DNA of 13,516 nt from Desulfobacteraceae bacterium (GCA_003599475.1 QZKK01000035.1:1-13516), one strand, 5' to 3'; shown: positions 1 through 7,379, counted from the first letter of the stretch. Program-made: numbers and translations. Notes: generated by a model not told the origin, from the sequence alone.

Positions 1-472
1 CTGCCCTTCCTGTCTTCATACCTGGAAGCATCAATACGGCACGAAGGTCGAACTGCTCCATGCCAGCCAGCTCATCCATCAACTGATTCAGGCGGGCCGG
101 ATCAAGCTCAGTAAAGAAATCAAGATCCGCACGACCTATCACGATCCATGCGATCTCGGCCGCAACACGGGCGTTTACGAGGAACCGCGCGCAGTGATTC
201 AGGCAATCCCCGGGCTTGACTTTGTCGAGCTGCCGACCAACCGAAAGTTTTCGGTGTGCTGCGGCGGCGGCGGCAACGTGGAAATGACGGACCCGGATCT
301 ATCCGCTCAGGTCGCCCAGATGAAACTGGATGCCATCCGGAGCGTCGGAGCCGATATGGTCGTCACCGCCTGCCAGCAGTGTGTGCGCACGATGGCTACG
401 CGCGCCAAAAGAACCAAATCAGATTTGGCGGTCAAAGACCTGACGGAGCTGGTCGTGGAGGCGATGGAGTAG
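1..472 (+). CDS. HdrD-like CCG-domain Fe-S oxidoreductase, 3' end only
   Basis: The gene enters from the left edge; the reading frame begins at base 2 and stops with TAG at 470-472. The visible part starts at a CPSC motif, the last cysteine pair of a first CCG domain. It then carries a whole second CCG domain: YHDPCDLGR, the paired cysteines in VCCGGGGNVEM, and the closing ACQQCVRT. CCG domains of the HdrB/HdrD family bind a noncubane 4Fe-4S cluster that handles disulfide chemistry. The part visible here aligns almost without gaps to residues 240-395 of the complete protein at 7950-9137, so the two are paralogues. The missing N-terminal half should hold two CxxCxxCxxxC ferredoxin motifs. Function as a disulfide/dithiol oxidoreductase is inferred from the family. 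The substrate is not known; a lipoyl carrier is possible. Confidence 0.88.
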   Translation, partial: CPSCLHTWKHQYGTKVELLHASQLIHQLIQAGRIKLSKEIKIRTTYHDPCDLGRNTGVYEEPRAVIQAIPGLDFVELPTNRKFSVCCGGGGNVEMTDPDLSAQVAQMKLDAIRSVGADMVVTACQQCVRTMATRAKRTKSDLAVKDLTELVVEAME

Positions 473-486
473 GAAGTGTTAAGAAT

Positions 487-729
487 CGTTGCACGTTGAA
501 GTCGTTGCACGTTAAAGGAAGAAGATCACAAATTCCAAGCTTCAAATTCCAAACAATAAGATAAATAATCAAATGAAGAAATATTCAAACAAATCAAGTC
601 GCAAGCAGCAGGGACTTCCAGCTTTTTCAGAGAGCGTCAAGTTTAGTTTGATTATTGATTATTGAATATTGATTATTGTTTGGAATTTGGTGCTTGTGTA
701 CTTGGAATTTCAACGTGCAACGTGCAACG
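487..729. repeat. Long imperfect inverted repeat between convergent genes
   Basis: This 270-base gap between the Fe-S gene and larA holds no believable gene. It folds on itself. The left arm (487-513) contains two copies of CGTTGCACGTT, answered by CAACGTGCAACGTGCAACG at 711-729. A perfect 17-base inverted pair, CAAATTCCAAACAATAA at 543-559 and its complement at 673-689, lies inside. AATTCCAAG at 531-539 pairs with CTTGGAATT at 701-709. The right arm also holds repeated TTGATTATTGA-type words (647-678). A run of six T follows at 731-736. It could act as a two-way transcription terminator for the converging genes, but the words also occur elsewhere in the window, so it may be a dispersed repeat family. 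Confidence 0.75.
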
Positions 730-741
730 GTTTTTTAAGCT

Positions 742-2166
742 CTACCGCGCCATCGGAATCGCATAGGGACCTTCTTCGATAAACGCCATGGTGGGTTTTC
801 TCCCCTCGAATCGGGGATGGTTGACTGCATAGATGACTGCATTTTGCAGCATGGCCGCCGCTTTTTCCCTGTTGGACGCCGTCTCTCCATCTGAATCGAT
901 GAAGCTCCATCCGCTGATCCCCGGAATGATCCGGAAATCTTCTTCGGGAATCTGAGTACAGCAGTAAATCAATCCGTCCGTACCGACTTTTCGAATCGGC
1001 TTTCCCCACATCTCGGGTTCCCATTGATCCTTCGTAAATTTCCATTCCGGATGCTTCAGGATGGAAATATAGCCGTCCGGCCCGAGGATCCTGAAAAGAT
1101 GAAGAAGCGTCTTGTATTCCCGAGAACCGATGGGCTCGGAATCGACGTTGTTTGCCAGCAGCACGATCACTCCGTTTTTCTTGACCGCCGGGATCGCGCC
1201 GACTGCCGATTTCACGCTCTGGTAGTGATCGCGCCCGACATAGCCGGCATGTGTCAGCACCACATCATAGGGCTCCTCGATGGGAACGCGGACATACTCC
1301 TTCATGGCCTCAACGGCGGCAAGATGCGCCTTGACGAGATCGCCGCCGAAAACACCGGTAATGCAAAGCGAGTTGTCCAGCGTCGTACTGATCATGAAAT
1401 CGACCCCGACCGTCAGAGCGACCTCCATTGCTTCCTCATGGCAGGGGTTTCCTTCCAGAACGAGGTTGGTGGCGTTCGGGTGCTCCAGGAAATCGACCCC
1501 GTGAAACTTCTGGATCGTTTTCGTGTTTACCAGGGCGGGGCAGACTGCTTTCCTACCCCCGGAAACTCCCGTCATAAAATGGCTCTCGACGAGTCCTGTA
1601 ATGATTTTGACATCCGACTCGTAGAAAATCCGGTTCAGATAGACTTCCGTACCGCGGCTGGTTTTTGCGGCCAGCACCATGGTGGACATATCCTCGCAGT
1701 CGTGATCGATGATTCGGTATCGTTCGACGATTTCCCTGCCGTACATGAACGACCGTTCCTCCGGCGTGCTGGCACGGTGCATTCCGTTTCCGATCACGAT
1801 TACGATATTTTGACTTCTGACTCCCGCGCTCTCGATGATTTCGGTCAGGGGGATCAAGATCCCGTTTTCCCCCTTGTAGGGAACCGGCCGGGTAATATCG
1901 GAAACCGTGATGCAGACGGTCACTTGATCCGACGGCTTGCCTTTCGAGCGGATGATCTCGGGTAGTGTGCGAGCTCCGATCGGATGGTTCAAGGCATTTG
2001 CGATCTCATCCTTTGAACTGGCCAGACAGGGCATTTTTCTCATTCGAAGCGTTTCACAGCCGGGCGGAACCCGGATATCGAGAAGGTCTTTTCCGTATTC
2101 GACCTGTATCTTTTTCCAGCCTGCGGTTTTCGCATTGAGAATAATTTCGGAAAAATCGGGATTCAT
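742..2166 (-). CDS. larA: LarA-family nickel-dependent lactate racemase (DUF2088)
   Basis: The product is 474 residues and belongs to the LarA family, which interconverts D- and L-lactate (some members act on other 2-hydroxyacids) using a nickel-pincer cofactor tethered to a lysine. The expected residues are all visible: H130 in GNGMHR, H196 in VESHF, K206 in SGGRK (cofactor attachment) and H222 in KFHGVD. Their spacing matches the H108, H174, K184 and H200 of the characterised enzyme with a constant offset of 22. No signal peptide, so cytoplasmic. The ATG is set by GGAGG (2173-2177, read on the minus strand) six bases upstream. It is transcribed away from the cytochrome gene. The LarB, LarC and LarE cofactor enzymes are not in the window. 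Lactate as substrate fits the nearby GlcD-type oxidase, but other hydroxyacids cannot be excluded. Confidence 0.88.
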   Translation of the reverse strand: MNPDFSEIILNAKTAGWKKIQVEYGKDLLDIRVPPGCETLRMRKMPCLASSKDEIANALNHPIGARTLPEIIRSKGKPSDQVTVCITVSDITRPVPYKGENGILIPLTEIIESAGVRSQNIVIVIGNGMHRASTPEERSFMYGREIVERYRIIDHDCEDMSTMVLAAKTSRGTEVYLNRIFYESDVKIITGLVESHFMTGVSGGRKAVCPALVNTKTIQKFHGVDFLEHPNATNLVLEGNPCHEEAMEVALTVGVDFMISTTLDNSLCITGVFGGDLVKAHLAAVEAMKEYVRVPIEEPYDVVLTHAGYVGRDHYQSVKSAVGAIPAVKKNGVIVLLANNVDSEPIGSREYKTLLHLFRILGPDGYISILKHPEWKFTKDQWEPEMWGKPIRKVGTDGLIYCCTQIPEEDFRIIPGISGWSFIDSDGETASNREKAAAMLQNAVIYAVNHPRFEGRKPTMAFIEEGPYAIPMAR

Positions 2167-2281
2167 CGCAAACCTCCATTTCAGTGTGGAAGATCGATCT
2201 TCTGCAGTTGCATGCTTGAAGTGTACTCGACCTTGGTTTCCCGGAAGAGACGGATTCGAACAGCTCGGAAATCCGGCCCGA

Positions 2282-2310
2282 ATCTTAGGTCAAAGCCTGA
2301 ATCTTGTCAA
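2282..2310 (-). promoter_or_regulatory. Candidate sigma70-type promoter for larA
   Basis: On the minus strand a perfect TTGACA (2310 down to 2305) is followed after 17 bases by TAAGAT (2287 down to 2282), which has four of six consensus bases. It points toward larA and would give a leader of roughly 110 bases. This is a sequence match only; no start-site data exist. Confidence 0.45.
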
Positions 2311-2397
2311 GACGGACCGAGCGGAACAGGCTAGTAAAAATCGATCGGATTCCAACTTCCGGCAGGCCTTTTTTTCTGAAAAGGATGCCTTTTTCAC

Positions 2398-2425
2398 TTG
2401 CGGATGCGATAGCAATCGGTATATA
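2398..2425 (+). promoter_or_regulatory. Weak candidate promoter for the cytochrome gene
   Basis: TTGCGG (2398-2403), a 16-base spacer and TATATA (2420-2425) resemble a sigma70 promoter pointing at the cytochrome gene. The ATAAAG-AAAC-CTTTAT inverted repeat (2423-2438) overlaps the -10 element and could be a regulator site. The match is modest. Confidence 0.3.
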
Positions 2426-2512
2426 AAGAAACCTTTATCTTTCAGGTGATTTTAGTGTCTTCGATCATTGCGGCGTGACGAAAATTTTGGATTAGACATC
2501 GGGAATGGGACG

Positions 2513-4252
2513 ATGAAAAAGAAGCTTTTTTTATTTTCTATATTCCTCTTCGGCTCTTCTTTCGGGCTCGATTCTCATGCCTCATGGTTTATCGATACTT
2601 ACAAGTACCAGACCTCTGTTCATGGCGACATGTCTTGTCTTGACTGTCATGAAGGCGTTTCAGAGCAGGAGCCGCATCCCGATCCGGAAGATGTAAACAG
2701 GGAATTGTCCGATTTTTTCGATCGCGACCTGTGCCTGAGGTGTCACGAGGATATTGCGGGGAATCTCGAAGATGGCATCCACGGCAGCCTGAAAGTCGAT
2801 GATCCCCAAAAATATCAGTCGTGCATAGACTGCCACAATCCCCATGAGGAAACGGCCTATGCCGGCACATCCGTACCGATCGATCTCGCCGAATTGTCCG
2901 AAGAAGATGCACAATGCATGACCTGCCACGGGATCCCCGAAGAATCGGATGAACCGGAGACCGATAAGATCATTTCTCTCTGCTTCCATTGTCACGCTCT
3001 GGGGGAATCGGCTGCAAAAGAGATGACGAAAGCCGCGGTGCCCCTCATCGACTCCGACCGGTATTCCGAAGCTCCCCATGCCGAGCTCGCCTGCACGGTT
3101 TGCCATCTGGACGCGGCTTCATTCCCGCACAGCGGACAGGCTCTCGGCGTATGCGCGAGATGCCACCCGCCGCATGATGAAAGGGTCGCCCACGCGAGTC
3201 ATTTTTCGGTTTCATGCGAAGCATGCCACCTGCAGGACATTCAACCCGTCCGAAACGCGAAAACCAAGGAGATCGGATGGAAGGTTCAAAGAAAGCCGGA
3301 AGCGCCTCTCAATATCCATCAAATGACGAAAACCGGGGACACAGCCGCCTGCAAACGCTGCCATTCCGACGGAAACAACCTGGGGGCTGCGGCCATGGTC
3401 CTTCCCCCGAAAAGCATCCTTTGCATGCCCTGCCATGCGGCAACCTTCTCCGCAGGGGACGCAACCACTCTCCTGTCATTGCTGATTTTTCTTGCAGGCA
3501 TCGTCTTGATGTTTTCCTATGTCCTGACCGGGTCCGTTTCCGGACACCCTCATGCGGATTGGCTGCAGAAGCTCTCATTGACCGTGCGCAGCGTGTTTTC
3601 CGCCCTGTTTTCAAAGAAGATCCAACCGATTGCCCGGGCCTTTTTTCTCGATGTGCTTCTGCAGAGACGCCTCTACCGGCAATCCCCCAACAGGTGGGCG
3701 ATTCATGGGCTGATATTCTTCCCGTTTGTCATTCGGTTTCTCTGGGGGATGTTCGCACTGGTTGGGAGCCTGATCGTTCCGGAATGGGGGCCGATCCAGG
3801 CGATGCTCGATAAAAACCATGCCATCACCGGATTCTTGTTTGATGCCACCGGGTTGATGATCCTTATCGGGACGGCTTTTGCGCTCGTTCGCGGAAAATT
3901 GAGCCGCCCCAAACCCCCGGAAGGGCTGCCGCAGAAAGACTATGTCGCGCTTGCGCTCATCGGGGGGATCGTTGTCGTCGGATTTGTCCTTGAAGGAATG
4001 CGGATCGCAATGACGGGCAGACCCTCCGGGTCTGCCTTTGCATTCCTCGGTTTTATCGTCAGCCAGCTTTTTTCATCCGGCTCCGTTCTAAACGAGGTCT
4101 ACGGCTATATCTGGTATTTGCATGCCGTTCTTACCGGCGCATTCGTTGCCTACATACCGTTCAGCCGGTTGAGCCATATGATCGTGGCGCCGGTCACGCT
4201 TTCGATTCGCTCGGCTGCCGAAGAGGATCATTCGGATGCACATGGAGGTTGA
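2513..4252 (+). CDS. Decahaem cytochrome c fused to NarI/DsrM-type cytochrome b
   Basis: The product is 579 residues from the ATG at 2513, chosen because a signal peptide (KKK, a hydrophobic stretch, then SHA) starts there; a TTG 45 bases upstream would bury it. Ten CxxCH haem-c motifs begin at C42, C74, C104, C135, C157, C194, C214, C235, C280 and C304. These predict a periplasmic decahaem domain. From about residue 318 there are five or six membrane helices (near 318-340, 396-420, 437-459, 476-500 and 530-555). RRLYRQSPNRWAIHG and FSRLSHM resemble the cytochrome b subunits of the NarI, DsrM and TmcC/HdrE families. H398, H436, H537 and H555 are candidate haem-b ligands. Such proteins pass electrons between quinones and periplasmic cytochromes. 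The direction and partner here are unknown. The ribosome binding site (GGGAATGGGA) is weak. Confidence 0.85.
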   Translation: MKKKLFLFSIFLFGSSFGLDSHASWFIDTYKYQTSVHGDMSCLDCHEGVSEQEPHPDPEDVNRELSDFFDRDLCLRCHEDIAGNLEDGIHGSLKVDDPQKYQSCIDCHNPHEETAYAGTSVPIDLAELSEEDAQCMTCHGIPEESDEPETDKIISLCFHCHALGESAAKEMTKAAVPLIDSDRYSEAPHAELACTVCHLDAASFPHSGQALGVCARCHPPHDERVAHASHFSVSCEACHLQDIQPVRNAKTKEIGWKVQRKPEAPLNIHQMTKTGDTAACKRCHSDGNNLGAAAMVLPPKSILCMPCHAATFSAGDATTLLSLLIFLAGIVLMFSYVLTGSVSGHPHADWLQKLSLTVRSVFSALFSKKIQPIARAFFLDVLLQRRLYRQSPNRWAIHGLIFFPFVIRFLWGMFALVGSLIVPEWGPIQAMLDKNHAITGFLFDATGLMILIGTAFALVRGKLSRPKPPEGLPQKDYVALALIGGIVVVGFVLEGMRIAMTGRPSGSAFAFLGFIVSQLFSSGSVLNEVYGYIWYLHAVLTGAFVAYIPFSRLSHMIVAPVTLSIRSAAEEDHSDAHGG

Positions 4253-4268
4253 GAGATGAACGTCGAAT

Positions 4269-4282
4269 CCCGCCGAGGCGGG
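4269..4282. repeat. GC-rich hairpin CCCGCC-GA-GGCGGG
   Basis: A perfect six-base stem with a two-base loop lies just after the cytochrome stop codon, without a T-run. Its position suggests a transcript end or an RNA-stability hairpin. A close relative, the perfect palindrome CCCGCCCGGGCGGG, lies at 9194-9207 in another gap, in both cases preceded by AAT, so this is also a small dispersed repeat. Confidence 0.5.
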
Positions 4283-4348
4283 AAACGTCCACCATCGAAT
4301 TTAAAAACGCTGAGTGATTGAGAGCCAATGGAGTCAATAGAACGATTT

Positions 4349-4384
4349 AAACGTGCAACGATTTCAACGTGCAACGTGCAACGA
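4349..4384. repeat. ACGTGCAACG repeat cluster before the OsmC-like gene
   Basis: Three copies of the word CGTGCAACG occur here, the last two directly joined and the first separated by ATTTCAA. The same words occur at 487-513 and 708-729 and, almost identically, at 7457-7491. The stretch can be translated as an upstream extension of the OsmC-like gene, but the repeat is plainly intergenic elsewhere, so the extension was not used. Confidence 0.75.
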
Positions 4385-4390
4385 AACGGA

Positions 4391-4777
4391 ATGCAGCCGG
4401 CAACGACTGTCCGGCTTTTGAACGGCAGCGCCGAAATCCGAATCGGAGAAACTTGTTTAAGCCTTTCACGGAAAAACGCGGACCAGAGGGGGAACCTGTG
4501 CCCGGCAGATCTGATTGCCGGTGCGTTGGGAAGCTGAATCGTGCTGACCCTGGCTGCGGTCGCAGACCACAAAGGAATCCGATTCGATCGCGCAGCGGTT
4601 CATATCGAGAGACATATTTCCGAAGGGAAATCCTGGTCGACCGATTTCCGGATCGGGATCGAGCTCGGAGATCATCTGACGCCGCGTGAAAGAAAAATTC
4701 TGTTCAATTCGGCGCGGCTTTGCGAAGTGAACAAGATGCTTTCCGGAAGATTCAATTTCGACTATCGAATTTTGTAA
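4391..4777 (+). CDS. OsmC-family thiol peroxidase-like selenoprotein (TGA = Sec at residue 49)
   Basis: Two fragments lie in the same frame, separated only by TGA at 4535-4537. Read through, the product is 128 residues and fits the OsmC/YhfA family, which reduces organic hydroperoxides with a pair of conserved cysteines. The first family cysteine normally sits in a context like ALGSC followed by a hydrophobic helix. Here the sequence is GALGS-TGA-IVLTLAAVADHKG, so the stop falls exactly on that residue. The second cysteine is present as C111 in ARLCEV. A bacterial SECIS-like hairpin with GGUC at its tip lies directly downstream of the TGA. Selenocysteine OsmC-like proteins are a known bacterial family. 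The start at ATG 4391 is uncertain, because upstream codons run through a repeat. The alternative is a pseudogene with one nonsense change, which would not explain the hairpin. The protein is probably a cytoplasmic peroxide or thiol redox enzyme. Confidence 0.8.
4551..4569 (+). promoter_or_regulatory. Putative bacterial SECIS hairpin
   Basis: The stem UGG-CUGC / GCAG-A-CCA has one bulged A (4566) and closes on the four-base loop GGUC (4558-4561). The loop begins 21 bases after the TGA at 4535-4537, leaving 20 bases between. This matches the design of known bacterial SECIS elements, in which SelB binds a hairpin just after UGA with GGU in the apical loop; the E. coli formate dehydrogenase element has the same GGUC tip. 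It lies inside the coding region, as bacterial SECIS elements do. Confidence 0.75.
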
Positions 4778-4782
4778 GGGCT

Positions 4783-4875
4783 TTGCCACAAAGACACCAA
4801 GGCACGAAGAAGAGATATGGAGTTTACCCCTGCTAAATTTGGACCCCCTCAGTGTCTTTGTGTCTTAGTGGCGAA
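4783..4875. repeat. Inverted repeat with CACAAAGACAC / GTGTCTTTGTG arms
   Basis: CACAAAGACAC at 4787-4797 is perfectly answered by GTGTCTTTGTG at 4852-4862, and GCCAC at 4785-4789 by GTGGC at 4868-4872. The repeat fills nearly the whole gap between the OsmC-like gene and the oxidase gene and ends about 16 bases before the oxidase ATG. It may form an RNA hairpin that affects expression of the following gene, or be one of the dispersed intergenic repeats of this genome. Confidence 0.65.
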
Positions 4876-4890
4876 AGATTGCAGGTGAAC

Positions 4891-6273
4891 ATGGAAGAAA
4901 AAATCGTAAAAGCGCTCATCGATATCGTCGGTGAAGAAAATTTTACCGACCGGTTGATCGATACCGTATCCTACTCGTATGACGCCTCGGAGCACCACCA
5001 CCGTCCGGATTGCGGGGTTTGGGTCGAGACTGCAGAGCAGGTTTCGGAAATCATGAAGCTGGCGAATCTGGAAAAGATCCCGGTCATCCCCCGGGGAGGC
5101 GCCACCGGATTGACGGGAATGGCGGTTCCGAAACGGGGAGGAATCGTTCTCGATCTGAACCACATGAACCGGATCCTGAGCATCCGCATCGAAGACAGGC
5201 TGGCAGTGGTGCAACCCGGAGTCGTTTATGCCGACCTGGAAAAAGCACTCGATCGGTACGGCTTCTTTTTCCCCCCGGATCCTGCCAGCGGAAAGGTTTC
5301 GACCCTCGGGGGAAACGTTGCCACAAACGCCGGCGGGGTGAAAGGCGCCAAATACGGAACCACACGGGACTACGTACTTGGGCTTCAGATCGTGCTGCCG
5401 GATGGTCGTATCCTGAGAACCGGCTCCCGAACCATGAAGTGTGTCAGCGGCTATGACCTGACGAAACTTTTTGTCGGCTCGGAAGGGACTCTCGGCATCG
5501 TCACCGAAATCACGCTCAAAGTGAATCCGAGAACCACGGCCGCCTCCACTTCACTGGCAACTTTCGACAATCTTGAAGATGCCGGGCTCGCCGTCAGTCG
5601 GATCATGTACAGCGGAATCATCCCCAGCGTGCTTGAAATCCTGGGCCGGGAAACGATTCTGGCCATCAATCAGAACACGGACTTGAAGCTGCCGGAGGTG
5701 GAGGCGATCCTTCTGGCGGAAACAGACGGGTACACGAAATTCGAAACCGACTATCAGATGGCGAAAATCATCGAAGTTTTCAAAAAAAACCATGCCCTGG
5801 AGATCAAGCAGGCCGAATCCGCCGCAGAAGCAGCCGAACTGTGGAAAGCCAGGAAGAGCGCTTACGGCGTCCTTGCCAGGATCAATACCAGCTTTGTTCT
5901 TGAAGATGTCACGGTCCCCATGTCGAAAATTCCGGATCTGTTGAAGGGAATCAAGGCCATTTCGAAGAAATATGATATCATGATCGCCGCGTACGGCCAT
6001 GCCGGCGACGGTAACCTGCACCCTCAGATTCTATTTGATCGAGAAGATCCGGATCAGGCGCACCGGCAGGAGAAAGCCAGCGCAGATCTGTTCGCGCTTG
6101 CCATCGAGCTGGGCGGCACCCTGACGGGCGAGCACGGCATCGGCATTCAGAAAGCGCCGTTTATGACTCTGGAGCACGATCCGGTTGCAATGGACGTGAT
6201 GCAGTCGATAAAAAAGATGTTCGATCCGAACAATATTTTAAATCCCGGTAAAATGGGCTTGGAGAACGAGTGA
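4891..6273 (+). CDS. glcD: GlcD-type FAD-linked 2-hydroxyacid (D-lactate/glycolate) dehydrogenase
   Basis: The product is 460 residues from ATG 4891, preceded by AGGTG; an earlier GTG at 4852 lies in a repeat and was not used. The protein has the PCMH-type FAD domain in its first half: PRGGATGLTG (68-76), the LGGNVATNAGG stretch (139-149), and GSEGTLGIVTE (197-206). The C-terminal half is the FAD-oxidase domain with GHAGDGNLHP (369-378) and GEHGIG (413-418). H370, H377, E414 and H415 belong to the metal- and substrate-binding set known from D-lactate and D-2-hydroxyglutarate dehydrogenases. It oxidises a 2-hydroxyacid to the 2-oxoacid in the cytoplasm and gives electrons to an Fe-S partner. 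That partner follows at once: the stop codon and the next ATG share a base (TGATG). D-lactate is the best guess because a LarA-family racemase lies nearby; glycolate or another hydroxyacid is possible. Confidence 0.9.
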   Translation: MEEKIVKALIDIVGEENFTDRLIDTVSYSYDASEHHHRPDCGVWVETAEQVSEIMKLANLEKIPVIPRGGATGLTGMAVPKRGGIVLDLNHMNRILSIRIEDRLAVVQPGVVYADLEKALDRYGFFFPPDPASGKVSTLGGNVATNAGGVKGAKYGTTRDYVLGLQIVLPDGRILRTGSRTMKCVSGYDLTKLFVGSEGTLGIVTEITLKVNPRTTAASTSLATFDNLEDAGLAVSRIMYSGIIPSVLEILGRETILAINQNTDLKLPEVEAILLAETDGYTKFETDYQMAKIIEVFKKNHALEIKQAESAAEAAELWKARKSAYGVLARINTSFVLEDVTVPMSKIPDLLKGIKAISKKYDIMIAAYGHAGDGNLHPQILFDREDPDQAHRQEKASADLFALAIELGGTLTGEHGIGIQKAPFMTLEHDPVAMDVMQSIKKMFDPNNILNPGKMGLENE

Positions 6274-7373
6274 TGGAATCCAAATACGATTTTGAAAAAA
6301 AATTTCGAGAACAGGTATTGAAATGCTCCCGTTGCGGTTTTTGCCAGGCACACTGCCCGATCTTCGGTGCAACGCTGCGTCCGGCTTACAACGCACGGGG
6401 AAAGATGCTGATCCTGAAGGAAGTGATGGAAGGCAAAATCGAGCTCGGCGATGAGCTCATCGAGACCCTGTTCCAGTGTACGACCTGCGCCAATTGCTAC
6501 AAGAACTGCCCGTCCGGGGTCAATGTTCCCGAGATCATCAAACAGGTTCGGAAAGACATGGTCAACATCGGATCCTGTCATCCGGCCTTTACCGGCATGA
6601 ACGAGGTTCTTCAAAATCACACGAACATCTACGCAGAAGGCGAACCGGAAGATTTCGGGAGAGAAAAAAACAGAAAGGCCGAATATGTTTTCTTCATCGG
6701 CTGTGTGGGGGCATACCGGGAGGATGAGTCCACTTCCGCCACCCTGCAGATTCTCGATCACGTGGGAATTGACTACACGCTGATCGACGAGGTCTGCTGC
6801 AGTGGAGTTCTCGAAGATATCGGATTTCAGATCAATGAATCCCTCGCCGCAAAAAATATCGAAAGGATTTCGGCAACCGGCGCAGACAAGGTGATCACCG
6901 GGTGTCCGTATTGTGCGAGGACCTTCAACAACAAGCCCCAGTATGCCGTACTCAAGGAAAAGGGGATCAAAACCTTTCACATTTCCCAGATCCTGAAAAA
7001 CTTCGACCTGGGGGTTACAACCGATCGCATCGTCACCTACCACGATCCCTGCGATCTAGGCCGGCACTGCGGCATCTTCGAAGAGCCGCGGGAGACGATC
7101 CGCAGGCTTGCACCCAATTTCAAGGAATTGCCGCACAACCGGATGGACGCGCTCTGCTGCGGGGCCGGGGGCGGCGTACGCGGGGCATATGCGAAAAATT
7201 CCATCGCCATGGCGAGGCGCCGGCTGCTGGAAGTCGAAGAGATCGGCGCTGAAGTCGTACTGACCGAATGCAATTCCTGCGTTCACAACCTGTCAAACGC
7301 CAAACTGCGCAAGCAAAAGTTTGAAGTCTACAACACTGCGCAGTTCATCACCCGGCTGCTGGAAGAGGCGTAG
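6273..7373 (+). CDS. GlcF/HdrD-like Fe-S subunit of the hydroxyacid dehydrogenase
   Basis: The product is 366 residues. The ATG at 6273 overlaps the oxidase stop by one base and has GGAG eight bases upstream; a GTG three bases earlier is possible. Two ferredoxin-type 4Fe-4S motifs sit at C18/C21/C24/C28 and C69/C72/C75/C79. Two CCG domains follow. The first has C144, C175-C176 (VCCSG) and C211/C214 (CPYC). The second has C260 (HDPCDLG), C295-C296 (CCGAGGG) and C333/C336 (CNSC). The overlap with the FAD gene shows it is that enzyme's electron-accepting partner, as in GlcDF- or Dld-type pairs. It is soluble, with no membrane helix. Its CCGAGGG signature differs from the CCGGGGN-EM of the two other CCG proteins here, so it belongs to a separate subfamily. 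The final electron acceptor is not shown by the sequence. Confidence 0.88.
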   Translation: MESKYDFEKKFREQVLKCSRCGFCQAHCPIFGATLRPAYNARGKMLILKEVMEGKIELGDELIETLFQCTTCANCYKNCPSGVNVPEIIKQVRKDMVNIGSCHPAFTGMNEVLQNHTNIYAEGEPEDFGREKNRKAEYVFFIGCVGAYREDESTSATLQILDHVGIDYTLIDEVCCSGVLEDIGFQINESLAAKNIERISATGADKVITGCPYCARTFNNKPQYAVLKEKGIKTFHISQILKNFDLGVTTDRIVTYHDPCDLGRHCGIFEEPRETIRRLAPNFKELPHNRMDALCCGAGGGVRGAYAKNSIAMARRRLLEVEEIGAEVVLTECNSCVHNLSNAKLRKQKFEVYNTAQFITRLLEEA

Positions 7374-7379
7374 TAGAGA

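Larger units (their letters stand above)
2167..2512. other. Divergent intergenic region between larA and the cytochrome gene
   Basis: The gap of 346 bases holds no convincing gene. It contains the candidate larA promoter and a weaker candidate promoter for the cytochrome gene. A 10-base perfect palindrome AGATCGATCT lies at 2190-2199, close to the larA ribosome binding site. At 2364-2395 an imperfect stem (CCTTTT/AAAAGG, extended by AGG/CCT) is followed by a T-rich run and could be a weak terminator. At 2423-2438 the arms ATAAAG and CTTTAT surround AAAC. Any of these palindromes could be an operator, but none matches a site I recognise. Confidence 0.5.

Noticed and set aside
1024..1965. Open frame of 313 codons on the plus strand
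   Set aside because: It lies wholly inside larA on the opposite strand, resembles no family I know, and larA has intact motifs and a good ribosome binding site.
1937..2449. Open frame of 170 codons on the plus strand across the divergent gap
   Set aside because: It overlaps the start of larA and its likely promoter and shows no domain or ribosome binding site.
4391..4777. Pseudogene reading of the OsmC-like gene
   Set aside because: Only one stop interrupts it, exactly at the family's redox cysteine, with a SECIS-like hairpin after it; decay would not be expected to give this combination.
6147..7043. Open frame of 298 codons on the minus strand
   Set aside because: Antisense to the Fe-S protein with its intact cysteine motifs; no recognisable domain.
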